Source: Balaenoptera acutorostrata
Lineage: Eukaryota; Chordata; Mammalia; Artiodactyla; Balaenopteridae
Assembly: GCF_949987535.1 (NCBI RefSeq)
Contig: NC_080073.1
Span: 21,882,116-21,946,115, forward strand
Reading direction: 5' to 3'
Length of the DNA: 64,000 nucleotides
Position numbers and translations under genes: made by a program. Below are positions 21,806 to 32,768 of the stretch, one piece after another (positions within the stretch are counted from its first letter, which is position 1; every line of letters begins with the position of its first letter). The notes under the pieces are model-generated. The model was not told where the DNA came from. It ran no database searches and saw only the letters and a program-made list of their open reading frames with translations.

Positions 21806-22247
21806 ACATTGGTAGTCTTTATGTGAACCTTCACTTTTAAATCTTTGTGGCAATCCTCATTTCATACCATAACCCTTTGCATTTGGAAAACGTGGAACAG
21901 TAGGGATAAATCTAAATTAAGATTAGAATTGTATACACAAGAGATGGCAGTGTCTTCCATATAAGCAAAGACTCTCCTGCAACAGGGAGGGTGAGAAGTC
22001 TTGGCAAGTTTTGCTCAAGAAATGAAATTTTCATCCTAGAATTTCTAGATGATTTTATTTGGATTCTCAGCCCATTTTTGGTTTCTCTTTGACTTCTGGG
22101 GTATTCTTCCTGCTTTCGTTTTTGGAATTTAAGTCTTCACCCCTTATCTTAACAACCATCCAAGCAATCAGGACTGGTTCCTGCCCACAAGGGGCTCTGT
22201 TCTCTCACTGGGGCTGCAGGCTGCATGAAGAACCATCTTCACAGAAG

Positions 22248-22750
22248 TACAGGCATGCCTTGTTTTATTGAAGTACAGGCATGCCTCATTTTATTGCACT
22301 TAGCTTCTTTCTTAACACTTTGCAGACTTTGCATTTTTTACAAATCCAGCGTCTTTTGGTGCCATTTTTCCAACAGCATTTGCTCACTTCATGTCTCTGT
22401 GTCACATTTTGGTGATCTTTGCAGTATTTCAAACTTTTCCATTTTTACTCTGTTCGTTGTGGTGATCTGTGATCTGTGATCTTTGATGTGACCCTTGCAA
22501 AAATATTATGGCTCGTTGAAGTTTCAGATGATGGGTAGCATTTACAGCTATGAAATATTTTAAAATTAAGGTATGTGTATTGTTTTTTCAGACATAATGC
22601 TATTGCATACTTAATTGACTACAGTATAGTATAAACATAACTTTTATATGCACTAGAAAACCAAAAAATTCACATCTTGCTTTATTGCGATATTCACTTT
22701 ATTGCGTGGGTCTGGAATCAAATTGGCAAAATCCCTGAGGCCTGCCTGTA
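22248..22750 (+). mobile_element. Tigger1-type DNA transposon remnant (MITE-like)
   Basis: TACAGGCATGCCTCATTTTA at the left, CAACAGCATTTGCTCACTTC, GTGTCACATTTTGGTGATCT, then AAATTAAGGTATGTGTATTG, CAGACATAATGCTATTGC and GAGGCCTGCCTGTA at the right. These are both ends of Tigger1 with the transposase gene deleted. The left terminal repeat is present twice (22248-22273 and 22274 on). TA flanks fit a Tc1/mariner insertion. Confidence 0.85.
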
Positions 22751-22995
22751 CCCTTTGCATAACCGCAGATGAGGGCTCCTGAATCCTACTGTGAAGTCTT
22801 ATTCCCTCGCGGGTTTCTTAAGCTGTGTCCTTGATGCCTGGAATGTAATGGGTGCTAAATGAATATTTATTAATAGGCTGATTTTGCCCATTTGTCACCC
22901 TGTGATCAATTACGTAGTTTTCTCCTGCTGGTAAAAATTCCAGAAAATAATAGGCAGGTGTGAAAAGATAGGCTTTTAACTTTTTGTTGACTATT

Positions 22996-23458
22996 AGGGT
23001 TCTCCACAGAAACAGAACCAGCACAACCAATTTATTATTGATATAAGGTATTGGCTCACACAGCTATGGAGGTTGAGAAGTCTCATGACCTGCAGTCTGC
23101 AAGCTGGAGACCCAGGAAAACCAATGATGTGGTTCAAAGGCCTGAGAGCCAGAGAGGCAATGGTGTAGATTCCAGCCTGAGTCTGAAGGCCTGAGGTCCA
23201 GGAGCACAGAGGACAGGAGATGGTCAATGTCCCAGCTCAACAATCAGGCAAAGAACAAATTCAACCTTCTTCTGCTTTTTTGTTCTATTCAAGTCCTCAA
23301 GGGATTGGATGAGGCTCACCCACAATGGGGAGGGCCATTGGCTTCATCCAGCTCAAATGCTAACCTCTTACAGAAACACCTTCCCAGACACATACAGAAA
23401 TAATGTTTAAGCAGATATCTGGGTGTCCCCTGGCCCAGTCACATTGTTAATTTCATAT
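22996..23458 (+). repeat. Ancient interspersed repeat, family not resolved
   Basis: Begins TATTAGGGTTCTCCACAGAA and includes GTATTGGCTCACACAGCTAT, GGATTGGATGAGGCTCACCC and ATATCTGGGTGTCCCCTGGC. I know this as a common mammalian repeat but cannot name its family surely (LTR or L1 3'UTR type). Confidence 0.6.
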
Positions 23459-23599
23459 AGCCTTCTAGGTATTGTTTTATATAGTCATCTGTATTTTATA
23501 TATTTTCTATACTATTTTAGATTTTATGTATCCACACACCTATCCTTCTAGAAAAAGGCATGTATATACCAGTATGTGTGTATGCACAGATGTCTCTTT

Positions 23600-23875
23600 G
23601 TGCACCCTGTTTTGTACCTTGATTTTTTTCCCCATTTAACAATAAAGTTTAGAGGTCTTTTCATGTGAGTGCGTGCAGACCTATATCACTCTCCGTAACA
23701 TTGCGTAGTCATCTATTGTATGGGTGTGCCGTAAGTTATTTGATCACTCCCAATTTTGGTGGACATGTAGCTTGTTACCATATTTGTACAGATATATATG
23801 TCCTGACTTCAGATGAATTCCTAATAGTGAAATTGCTGAATTAAAGTGCATGTAAAGGTATGGGAGTAGGCTAAT
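23600..23875 (-). repeat. Old L1 fragment
   Basis: TATTGTATGGGTGTGCCGTA, TGATCACTCCCAATTTTGGT and GAATTCCTAATAGTGAAATT are L1 3'-region motifs in reverse. The same element seems to resume at 24310. Confidence 0.55.
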
Positions 23876-24300
23876 TTCTGTGACACATAGACCAAGTAAA
23901 TATACATAATGGCTTAAATAAAAGAAATTGTATTTCTTGCTCATGAGTGCTGGGTGGGTAACATGTCAGCTGGATGTTCTCCTCTACTGTGGTCTTTTTG
24001 GAACCACAGTGGATGGGAGTTCTACTGTTTTCAGCCCGTGGCCTTAAAGGTTGTTCTAGAGTGGTCTTCATTCCAGCCAGCTGGGAGGGAAATGGGCATG
24101 GGGGATACACCTGGGAGGTGTTGACGAACGGGGTTAGATGCTGACTGCATCCCTTGAATTGTCCTGCCATTGGCTGCAGCTGAGGCCCATGGCCACACCT
24201 TACTGCCAGGGCTGCTGGGAAACATACCCTAGCTGTGGGCCCACGTCCAAGAGGAGACAATGATTTTTGGTGAGTATCCTGCAGCCTTTGACACAACGCA
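23876..24300. repeat. Ancient interspersed repeat, family not resolved
   Basis: Segments such as GTATTTCTTGCTCATGAGTG, CATTGGCTGCAGCTGAGGCC, CATGGCCACACCTTACTGCC and GGCTGCTGGGAAACATACCC match a familiar old mammalian repeat. It appears inserted within the old L1. Its ORFs (up to 141 codons antisense) are frames through the repeat. Confidence 0.45.
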
Positions 24301-24309
24301 TTAAGGGTT

Positions 24310-24620
24310 TAATAGTGCAAAGTGCCCTCCAAAACTTCTGGACTTAGTTATACTTACACCAGCAGTAATAGTATGATAACTCCCGTTTCCCCAGACCCTC
24401 ATCAACTCTGGGTGCTATCAGGTCTTACTGTTTTGCAAATGTGGTAATGAAAACTGCTGTCGGATTGTCTTGTCTTGCAACTCTTTTTGACTAAGGACTC
24501 AGCGTGCTGGGGGACTATTTGTATTTGTTCTTCTTTGCACTATCTTATCCTTTATCCGTTTTTGTCTTGGCTCTATTGATTGTTTACTTGTCGATTTGTG
24601 GAAGCTCTTTGAAAATTGAG
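24310..24620 (-). repeat. Old L1 fragment, continuation
   Basis: GCCCTCCAAAACTTCTGGAC, ACACCAGCAGTAATAGTATG, TTGCAAATGTGGTAATGAAA; reverse L1 3' region. Confidence 0.5.
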
Positions 24621-24717
24621 GACACCCGAGTACTTTGACCATCAATCCTTGTTTCTTCCTGCTTTTGCTTTGCCCACTACTCCCATTCTAGCAAGGCTGT
24701 GTATTCCAGCAGGCTGT

Positions 24718-24726
24718 GTGAGTGAA

Positions 24727-24764
<38 letters not shown>

Positions 24765-24783
24765 AGTGTGTGTGTGTGAGAGG

Positions 24784-24823
<40 letters not shown>
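24718..24823. repeat. Compound microsatellite (TG)n-(GA)n
   Basis: A TG-rich tract (24718-24777) runs straight into a pure-purine GA tract (24778-24823). All ORFs over it (poly Thr-His, Arg-Glu, Ser-Leu) are low-complexity artefacts. Confidence 0.95.
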
Positions 24824-24827
<4 letters not shown>

Positions 24828-24839
24828 CAGAGAGGGAAA

Positions 24840-26100
24840 TGGCGGTGGGAGGGAGGTGTTGTACATTTCTCTAATGACCTTGCAGTGGCCACGTGGAGTT
24901 TCTTCCCGGAATTGCGCTCAGCTGGTGACAAAGTCAAGGGTCAGACCTGAGAAACTCTGGTCAGATTTTTGGGTGTATCTGAAACAGCCTGAGAGCGGGA
25001 GCAAGTTGCAGAGAGTTAACTGAAGAAGCCTCTGTGCAGTGTCCAGAAGGACCCCTGACACCGTCCCAAGAGCTTTGTGGTTCATGCCGGCCAGTTAAGG
25101 AACTGTGTCCCTAGGAAACCCTAGTTGGAAGCTTTTTGGATGCTTTTAATGGTTCAGATTAGGAGAGTGGCTTGTTGATGGTTGTGTATGAACAAGGAGG
25201 TATTTTACAATCCTATCTCCACCCATACCTCTACGACAGAGAGGAAGGGGAAGAATGTGGGATGCCATCCCTAATTTGGGCAGATCGGATGGGGTATTGT
25301 TAGGTGTGGACCGAAGTTTCATTTTAGTTCAAGTGCAAAAAACAAAAACACACCTAATTTTCACAGGATTGGTGGTAGGAATCTTTCTTTAAGGCAAATG
25401 GCATTGATAATCTTTCACAATAGTCCAGAGGTAGTATTCTTAAGGAATTAGAAAACACAAAAAGCCACTTTGTTGCTTTTAAAATTCTACCTGCCATAAT
25501 AATTGAGTAGGAGACATGGGCTTCTGTAGCCCCTATCTGTAGGAAAGGTGTGAGGGCCATTTGGTAGGTTAGTTTCTTTTAAATGGAAGCCAGAGTTAAC
25601 TCTATTATTTCTTCAATTAGCAATTTGTCCTTTTGTTCCCTGTCTCGCCCCTCCCCACCCCCGTATGTAACATTTCCCCACAAGAAGGCAGCAGATGTAA
25701 TACAGTGGAAAGATGCTGATAGGTTCAGAAACTTGAGAGTCATTTGAAATTAATTGGCTGGTTACATGATGAGTTTGGGACACAAAACACCCTACATCCT
25801 GGAGATTTGTCCCTGGGAATATTTGGACACTTCAAAAATTAAAAATTTCCCCTTTGAAAACAGAAGCATAGCTACTTTTCCGTTATAGCTGAGAGAGTTG
25901 GGAACTGGGGTGCTGCTGGTTTACAAGTTCATTTTAATAGTTCCATTTCTCCAGAGAGCTTTAAGTATGACTGGTTTGGGGTGTTTTCATTCCAGCATAT
26001 GCCATGGTGCCTAGCTGCTATTTAATATACTCTGTTTTGGTGTAAAATCTCTTATTTAATATAGTCTGTCCAAAGTGTTAAGGGCCCAAGAAACTGGAGC
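24840..26100. other. Unique intronic sequence
   Basis: No exon or recognised repeat. Near 25679 CCCACAAGAAGGCAGCAG is a weak CTCF-like motif. Confidence 0.35.
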
Positions 26101-26111
26101 ACAACTGAGAT

Positions 26112-26340
26112 TGAGGCAGCAAAGCATAGGGGGTCTGGAGTCAAACATAAACCTGGTTATGCCACATCCCAGCTGTGTGACCTTATCCAGGTCACTTAAC
26201 CTCTCTGAATTTGCTTCATTATCTATAAAAATGGAATGATGTACATGCCTACCTTATGGGGTTATTGGAATGATTAGCTAAGAAAGTAGGTGAAGGGATT
26301 AGTACATAGTAAACACTCAATAAATGGTAGCTATTTTCAT
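26112..26340 (+). repeat. MIR SINE, sense
   Basis: GGGTCTGGAGTCAAACATAA, CAGCTGTGTGACCTTATCCA, CACTTAACCTCTCTGAATTT, ACACTCAATAAATGGTAGCT; near-complete MIR. Confidence 0.9.
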
Positions 26341-26849
26341 ATTTAGAGACATCCAAAATGAAAAGGAGTCTGGAAATTTTCAAGGAATGATTGACGGCTT
26401 TGTATGTGTAGGGAGATGTGATCAGTGGCTTAAGGTTTGAAGCTTTATCGTGTACAAGAGAAAAAGGCTTGTTTTTCATTGTCCTACAAGCTGACTATAA
26501 TGAAGAGAATTTCTTTATGAAGACTGGGGTTTCAGCCCAACCTTAAGAAAAAAGAAATTTCTAACACATAAGGCTTCAAAAACTGAAAACAAAGTGACCC
26601 AGGGATGCTGAGAGCCCTTTTACCTGCTGGCCTTCAGCCAGATCTTCTGTAGAGGGGGCACCTCACTAACTGGGGGCTGGTGTCAAAAATTGTGACGGGT
26701 CTGAGATTTCTTGCAAGCTAACAGGATAGCATGTCAGTTTCCTGGATGCTTGCAGAAGACATGAGATCCCTGGGTCAGAGAAGAAGGATTTATTCTCACT
26801 GCACACAAAGCAGCAGGCATCCAGGTTAGCTTACATTCTCCTTTCATAC

Positions 26850-27022
26850 TTGGGCTGGTTACAAAACCTCTTTGGGGCTCAGTCTCTTCTTCTGTAAAGT
26901 GGGAATAATAAACAATAAAAGTCATCCTTAAAGAGTTGCAATGAGGAGTCAGTTAATACCGGGAAAGTGCTAAGAATTGTGTTTGCGCAGGAAGTGTTTA
27001 ATAAATGTTAGTCATCTTTATT
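26850..27022 (+). repeat. MIR SINE 3' part, sense
   Basis: GGGGCTCAGTCTCTTCTTCT, AAAGTGGGAATAATAAAC and AAGTGTTTAATAAATGTTAG are the MIR core and tail. Confidence 0.75.
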
Positions 27023-27175
27023 GAGAACTACCTTCTCCTTTTGAGTGAATCCCGTTTTATAGAGATTCTGTAATGTTTAAATTTATGAAAATTTAGGTTT
27101 TCTGTTTTCTCTGTTATAAATGATATATGCAGAATATGAATGTTGGGCTTGTGTGCTTTGGTGCCTTGTGTTGTT

Positions 27176-27477
27176 GTTTTTTTTTTTTTAAATAAATTTA
27201 TTTATTTATTTATTTTTGGCTGTGTTAGGTCTTCGTTTCTGTGCGAGGGCTTTCTCCAGTTGTGGCGAGCGGGGACCACTCTTCATCGCAGTGCGTGGGC
27301 CTCTCACTGTCGTGGCCTCTCTTGTTGCGGAGCACAGGCTCCAGACGCGCAGGCTCAGCAGTTGTGGCTCACGGGCCCAGTCGCTCCGCGGCACGTGGGA
27401 TCCTCCCACACCAGGGCTCGAACCCGTGTCCCCCGCACTGGCAGGCAGACTCTCAACCACTGCGCCACCAGGGAAGC
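27176..27477 (-). repeat. CHR SINE (short-core subtype), antisense
   Basis: GGCTGTGTTAGGTCTTCGTT, CAGACGCGCAGGCTCAGCAG, CAGGGCTCGAACCCGTGTCC, CCACCAGGGAAGCCC. Twelve-base duplication CCTTGTGTTGTT at 27164-27175 and 27478-27489. Confidence 0.93.
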
Positions 27478-27706
27478 CCTTGTGTTGTTTTTAACTTTGG
27501 TTAAATTGTAGGAAGAGTAACTGCACCTAAGTTTGGGCTCATATTTCTGTCCCCTATAAAGGCTGAATTTTTATAGGAACGCTGCTGATGATTTTGATTG
27601 GAATGACTATTTTAGCCCTAATCTTCCTAATAGAAGAAACTTCTATTTCTTTCCAAGCAATACAGATGGTTTTGAAAAATATTTTGTCTGCATTGCCAGA
27701 GTTCTG

Positions 27707-27721
27707 ACACTAGGGGGCAGG
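27707..27721 (+). promoter_or_regulatory. CTCF-like motif
   Basis: ACACTAGGGGGCAGG matches the CTCF core (CCASYAGRKGGCRSY) except at the first and last positions. Sequence match only. Confidence 0.4.
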
Positions 27722-27769
27722 CAAGGCTTAGAAGAGCTAAATAGCGAGAAGCAGGACGCTAGCCTGATG

Positions 27770-27990
27770 CAGCCATTGTCTAACAGAAATAGGAGAGCCA
27801 CATATGTAATTTTAAATGTTTTATAACCACATTCAAAAAGTAAAAAGAAACACATGAGGTTAATTTTAGTAATATATTTTATTTAATCTAATACACCCAA
27901 ATATGATCATTTCAACCTGTGGCCCAAGCCACGTTCTAAGCACTCAATAGCTACATGCAGCCAGAGGCCAGTGTAATCTGTTTAGTACAG
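27770..27990 (+). repeat. hAT-Charlie non-autonomous element
   Basis: GGAGAGCCACATATGTAATT, AAAAAGTAAAAAGAAACACA, TAATATATTTTATTTAATCT and AAGCACTCAATAGCTACATG match a MER5-related hAT repeat; exact family uncertain. Confidence 0.6.
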
Positions 27991-28358
27991 GGTAATGAAT
28001 TGGATTTTAACATTACTTTCTGAAAGATTAGAATTATGACTGATTTGTATTTTCATGGGTCAATCCTAGGGCACAATGTTTTATCTCCCTTTATTTCACT
28101 TAATTTCTTTTCATGTTTTTGGTTTTAGTTCTTTCTAATTTTTTGCTAAATGATTGCATCTAAATTCAGGATAAGTGCCAGGTAAGTGGGGTTTGTAGCC
28201 CTCATAAAGGGTGGCGAAAATGTTTCCATTTCCTAATGAACTGCCCATATGATCATTCTTTGCAAGAGCATATTTTTTAGGGAGAGAGAAGTAGCAGGAT
28301 AATTTGAAAGTGTATGTGTGTGTGTTGGTGTGAGTGATGGCTTCAGCCATCAAGTCTT

Positions 28359-28707
28359 TTTAAAATAAATTTATTTATTTATTTATTTTTGGCTGTATTG
28401 GGTCTTTGCTGCACGCGGGCTTTCTCTAGTTGCGCCGAGCGGGGGCTACTCTTTGCCGCGGTGCGTGGGCTTCTGGTTGCGGTGGCTTCTCTTGTTGAGG
28501 AGCATGGGCTCTAGTCGTGTGGGCTTCAGTAGTTGTGGCATGCAGGCTCAGTAGTTGTGGCTCGCGGGCTCTAGAGCACAGGCTCAGTAGTTGTGGTGCA
28601 CGGGCTTAGTTGCTCCGCGGCATGTGGGATCTTCCTGGACCAGGGCTCGAACCTGTGGCCCTTGCGTTGGCAGGCGGATTCTTAACCACTGTGCCACCAG
28701 GGAAGCC
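28359..28707 (-). repeat. CHR SINE (long subtype), antisense
   Basis: GGCTGTATTGGGTCTTTGCT, three CAGTAGTTGTGG units, CAGGGCTCGAACCTGTGGCC, CCACCAGGGAAGCCC. A 15-base duplication, CAGCCAT(C/T)AAGTCTT, at 28344-28358 and 28708-28722. Confidence 0.92.
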
Positions 28708-28722
28708 CAGCCATTAAGTCTT

Positions 28723-31370
28723 AAAGTTACTCCCTGGAAACTTACTTTGACCCATAATCGGCGTTTATCCACTGGAGTGAAATCCAGTGATACAGTTTTA
28801 ATATGGTTTCTTCCATAACTGTTTCCATCTTCCTGCCCTGCCCCCAATAAATGGTTACTTCTTTAACCGTATGGGTATATTTTTATGTAGGCAACTCCAC
28901 AGGAATAACCTCTATTTTATAAACAAGAAAAAGATTTTGGAACGGGAGAAAAGCCTGTGGTTTGGTAGTGAAGAGGGCATCTATGTGGTGATGCTTACTT
29001 GCTTCTCTATCTGGGGAGCTTTTCCACTAAAAAACTTGGAGGCCCTACCATATCTACGTTATATTTGAATCTTACAAGGTGGAGCCCAGTCAACTGTATT
29101 ATTTAATAGTTGCCTGGTGAGTATCAGAACCACTGGTTCAGAAGAACAAAAAGTCAGGTTTGACTCAAGCTCTTGTTAAGCTACAGTTTGATTCCGGTGG
29201 TGACGAGTCTCCATTTCATTCTCACTGCATGTTGCCAGGCTGAGCAGAGGTGTGTATTCTCCCTCTAATGGTGACCTCTGTATCCACCTCTTGGGAAGGA
29301 CTGTGAAAATGCTTGGTCATTTTGCACTGGCAGGGCTGTTCCTGGATGCTGAAAGCTTGTACTGTGAGGGATTCCATTGACCTCCCTTGGATCCTACATT
29401 ATTTTTCTCTAGTTCCATCTTGAATAGGCTCGTCTTATTCTCGATGTTTCATAAGAAGGGAAAGGAACAGATTATGTGAGGTGTTAATATTTGACTTCTC
29501 ATCTCCTCGCCTGCAAGTTCAAGTCCCAGTGCCACCGTCAAGGTCAGCTTTGCAAAATAGCTGACAAATGAGTGTGCTTCACATTCTTTTTCGTGGGGAG
29601 GAAGGGTTGTTTCACTGACAGGAGAGTAAAGAATTTCAGTTCCTTAAATGAACTTGTGAGCCACCCTATGTGGCAGAGCAGGCTTTTTCTCCTGCCCCTT
29701 TTTGTGTCTTTGAGGCAGAAGTGGCAACCCACGGCCTTGGAAGAGTTCTCTGGGTGGTTAGGAAAAAGATTCTCCTTACCCTTGAGAAGAAAGTTCCTCT
29801 TTCTTCTTTCAAGCCATGCACTTGAACTTATCTAAAGAAAGCCTACAATTTGGGGTTTCAAAAGCCAGGGGTCAGTATGTCATCTGTCAGCATTATCTGA
29901 GGAAATAAGAATCTTTTGTCCCATATAAGGAAAATAAAATCATTTGGTAAGAAGAATCAGGAGGGGTAAAGATGGCACGGGAAGGAAAAAGAGGTTTTGT
30001 GTCTTTCTAGGTGTAGCTTGGATGCTTGAAATATTTTGGCCCATATGGTGGTCTCAGAATAGCACAAGTAATATTATTAATAATATTAATATTAATTAAT
30101 TAATATTAATATTATTGAAGAGATATTCAAAAATCCATTAAAGCAGATTAATTCACTCTGAGAAGACTGTGTGTTCAACAGTTAAAAACTTTTCCACTCC
30201 TTATGCCATGTGCCATCAATGCATACGTTTTAGGGAATGTCTGAAATCAGATAAGAACTTGAACCAATTTGAACAGGCTAGGAGGGCCTGAAGGTGGGAG
30301 CATCTCGGACTGTGCTCTCTTTTCCTGTTTCTTATCTGTTGTGGAGAGTCAGAAAGGGAAACAGGAGAGAACTTTGTTTCAGGAAAAAAATAATATGGGC
30401 ACAGAATGAAATAAATGGATAAATCCACCTGCAGGTCATTTTTCTGTAGTTTGTCACTGACTTTGCACAGCTACCTGCTAAAGGGCTGGAAATTAATACC
30501 AGCAATCCAGGGAGGGGGTGGGGGACTTGAACAGCTTGAACTTGGCACAGAGTTAAGGTGTGTGTCTTCTTCCCCCAAACCAAACACAGTTGTACGCTTT
30601 GCTATTGGGGAAGCGTTTGCAAGGCATTGTGGAAGTCATTTTTTGCAAGAGGAGCATTGAGAGTCTGATTGGATTTGAGCCATAGAAGTGAACTTGTTGC
30701 AGTTTTCTCTGCCTTTCCCCCTCCACAGATGTCCTGCAGTCATTAGCAGACTTCCAAACTGTCGACCAGGGGAGGCCAGCGACTTTTAATGGGGGATATT
30801 CTATGTTTTTGAGCTTTTGCTGGTCAATCTTATTTGATAGGAAATAATGACTGTATGTAAAACAAGACAGCAACAATCAACAATGTTTTTCTAGTTAGTG
30901 GACATCTAGAAATTTGAAACATTCACACTCAGCATTTTGGTTGCTAGGTGTGTGTGTGGGTGTGTGTGGATGTGTGTGTGTGTGTATACTCCGGAAGAAA
31001 AATTACGGAGTTTGATCTCTCCAAGTGGTACCAAAAAGGTTATTAGCCTGTCTCTTCTACTGTATGTTGTGCTGATCTTGAGTTTGTTTTCCAATGTGCT
31101 GACTTGGTGACTCTTGGGTGTGTGACACGTCGGAACCTGGATTGTTTCTCTAAGTCACTGAAACCTTAAATTGAACCCTATTAATTTTAGAATTTGTGAT
31201 GATCCTGAAATGATAGGGTTGACATTTACCCATGTGCCGTCTACGAAAGGAGATTTGCTAAGCAAATAAATAGTGTAAATATGTTTGCCTGGGAGCTGTT
31301 GAAGTTATCTTAAAAAATTGTCAAGTGCTTTGGAAGCATTTATTTAACATGAAATAAAAATGCTTGTGCC
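28723..31370. other. Unique intronic sequence with a palindrome and a TG repeat
   Basis: No exon or transposon recognised. It contains the 38-bp palindrome (30079-30116) and an imperfect TG tract (30945-30987). ORFs of up to 107 codons lie on both strands without coding signs. Confidence 0.4.
30079..30116. repeat. Perfect 38-bp AT palindrome
   Basis: The sequence is its own reverse complement over 38 bases with no spacer, all A/T, centred in AATTAATTAATT. Outside it symmetry stops (T at 30078 against G at 30117). Confidence 0.97.
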
Positions 31371-31371
31371 T

Positions 31372-31530
31372 TGGCTCTGTGAAGTCCTAGCTATGTGAGT
31401 TATTGAATAACAGTTATTCAATCTCTCTGAGACTTTTGCTCAGTTTGCTTTTCCTGGAAATGGGTATAACAGCACCCTCTATCTCAAAGTGTTTTCGTGA
31501 AGTTTAAATAAAATAGTTCAGAGGAAAAGT
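31372..31530 (+). repeat. MIR fragment, sense
   Basis: AGTCCTAGCTATGTGAGTTA, TCAATCTCTCTGAGACTTTT and TGGAAATGGGTATAACAGCA follow MIR with moderate divergence. Confidence 0.6.
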
Positions 31531-31574
31531 TAGGGATTACATTGGGAACTTAATGCATTATTTTGATTTTGTTT

Positions 31575-32752
31575 TTTTTTAAACAGCTTTATTGAGGTGT
31601 AATTGACATACAGTAAACTTTGCATATTTATAAGTGTACAATTTGGTAAGTTTTAACATATATAATGTATATGTGTGTGTATAGATGTATATACACACCC
31701 ATGAAAACCATCTCCATGATCAAAATAATGAATATACCGATCACCCCTGAAAGTTCTCTTGAGCCCCTTTGTAATCAGTCCCTCTTGCCCCTACCTCCAC
31801 CGTTGCCAGGCAACTACTGATCTTTTTGCCATTATAGATGAGTTTGCATTTTCTGGAATCATGTTTAAGTAAAATCATACAGGATGTATTCTTTTTTTGT
31901 TTGATTTCTTTCTGCATAGTTGCTTTATGGTTTATCCGTGGTGTCCTGTGCATCAGTAGCTCATTTCTTTTAATTGCTGAATAGTAGCCCATCCTGTGTC
32001 ACACACTGTGTATCCATTCACCTGTTGATGGACGTTTGGGGGTGTTCCCAGTTTTGACTATTACAAGTAGAGGTATTATGAACATTTCTTACAAGTGCTT
32101 GTATGAACATATGCTTTCATTTCTCTTAAGGAAGTACCTAGGGAACATAATGGCTGGATCATATGGTAGATGTATGATTGACTTTTCAAGAAACTGTCAA
32201 ACGGTTTTCCAATGTGGTTGTACCAGCTCACACTCCCACCAACAGAGTAGGAGAGTCTTAGTTCCTTCACATTCCTGTCAGCACTTGGTATGATCTGTAT
32301 TTCTAATTTTAGCCCTTTCACTAGGTGAGTAGTGATATCACATGGTGGTTTTAATTTGCATTTCCCTACTGACTAATGATGTTGTGCATCTTACCATTTG
32401 CTTATCTGTATATCTGTGAAGTGTCTATTCAAATCATTTGCCCATTTTTTAAAAAGTTGGATTGTTTTCTTAATATTGAATTTTGAGTGTTCTTTTTATA
32501 TTCTCGATATAATTTCTTCATCAGAGAAATGAATTGCAAATATTTTCTCCCAGTCTCTTCATTCTCATAACAGTGTCTTTTGAAAAGCAGATTTTTTTTT
32601 GATGAAGTCCCACTTACCAGTTTGTTCTTTTATGTACCATACTTTTGGTGTCTTTTTGCCTCTAACCTAAGGTCACAAAGCTTGTTTTCTATGATATGTT
32701 TTAATTTTAGTCTTTACATTTAGGTCTGTGATTAATTTTGAGTTAATTTGTG
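31575..32752 (-). repeat. Old L1M 3' region
   Basis: AACAGCTTTATTGAGGTGTA, CCCATGAAAACCATCTCCAT, TTGCTGAATAGTAGCCCATC, CCTGTTGATGGACGTTTGGG, GCTGGATCATATGGTAGATG, CCAATGTGGTTGTACCAGCT, GAGTGTTCTTTTTATATTCT. A long continuous L1 3' segment in reverse, ending at the site of a younger retrocopy. Confidence 0.88.
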
Positions 32753-32768
32753 TATATGATGTACTTTA

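Noticed and set aside
24642..25023. ORFs rich in Thr-His, Ser-Leu or Arg-Glu
   Set aside because: Frames through the TG/GA microsatellite.
27140..27511. ORF of 123 codons with Cys/His/Arg-rich protein, and similar ORFs in many places (e.g. 13895-14273, 38423-38799, 60962-61349, 63190-63720)
   Set aside because: They are translations of CHR SINEs, recurring as the same peptide in each copy and strand, not genes.
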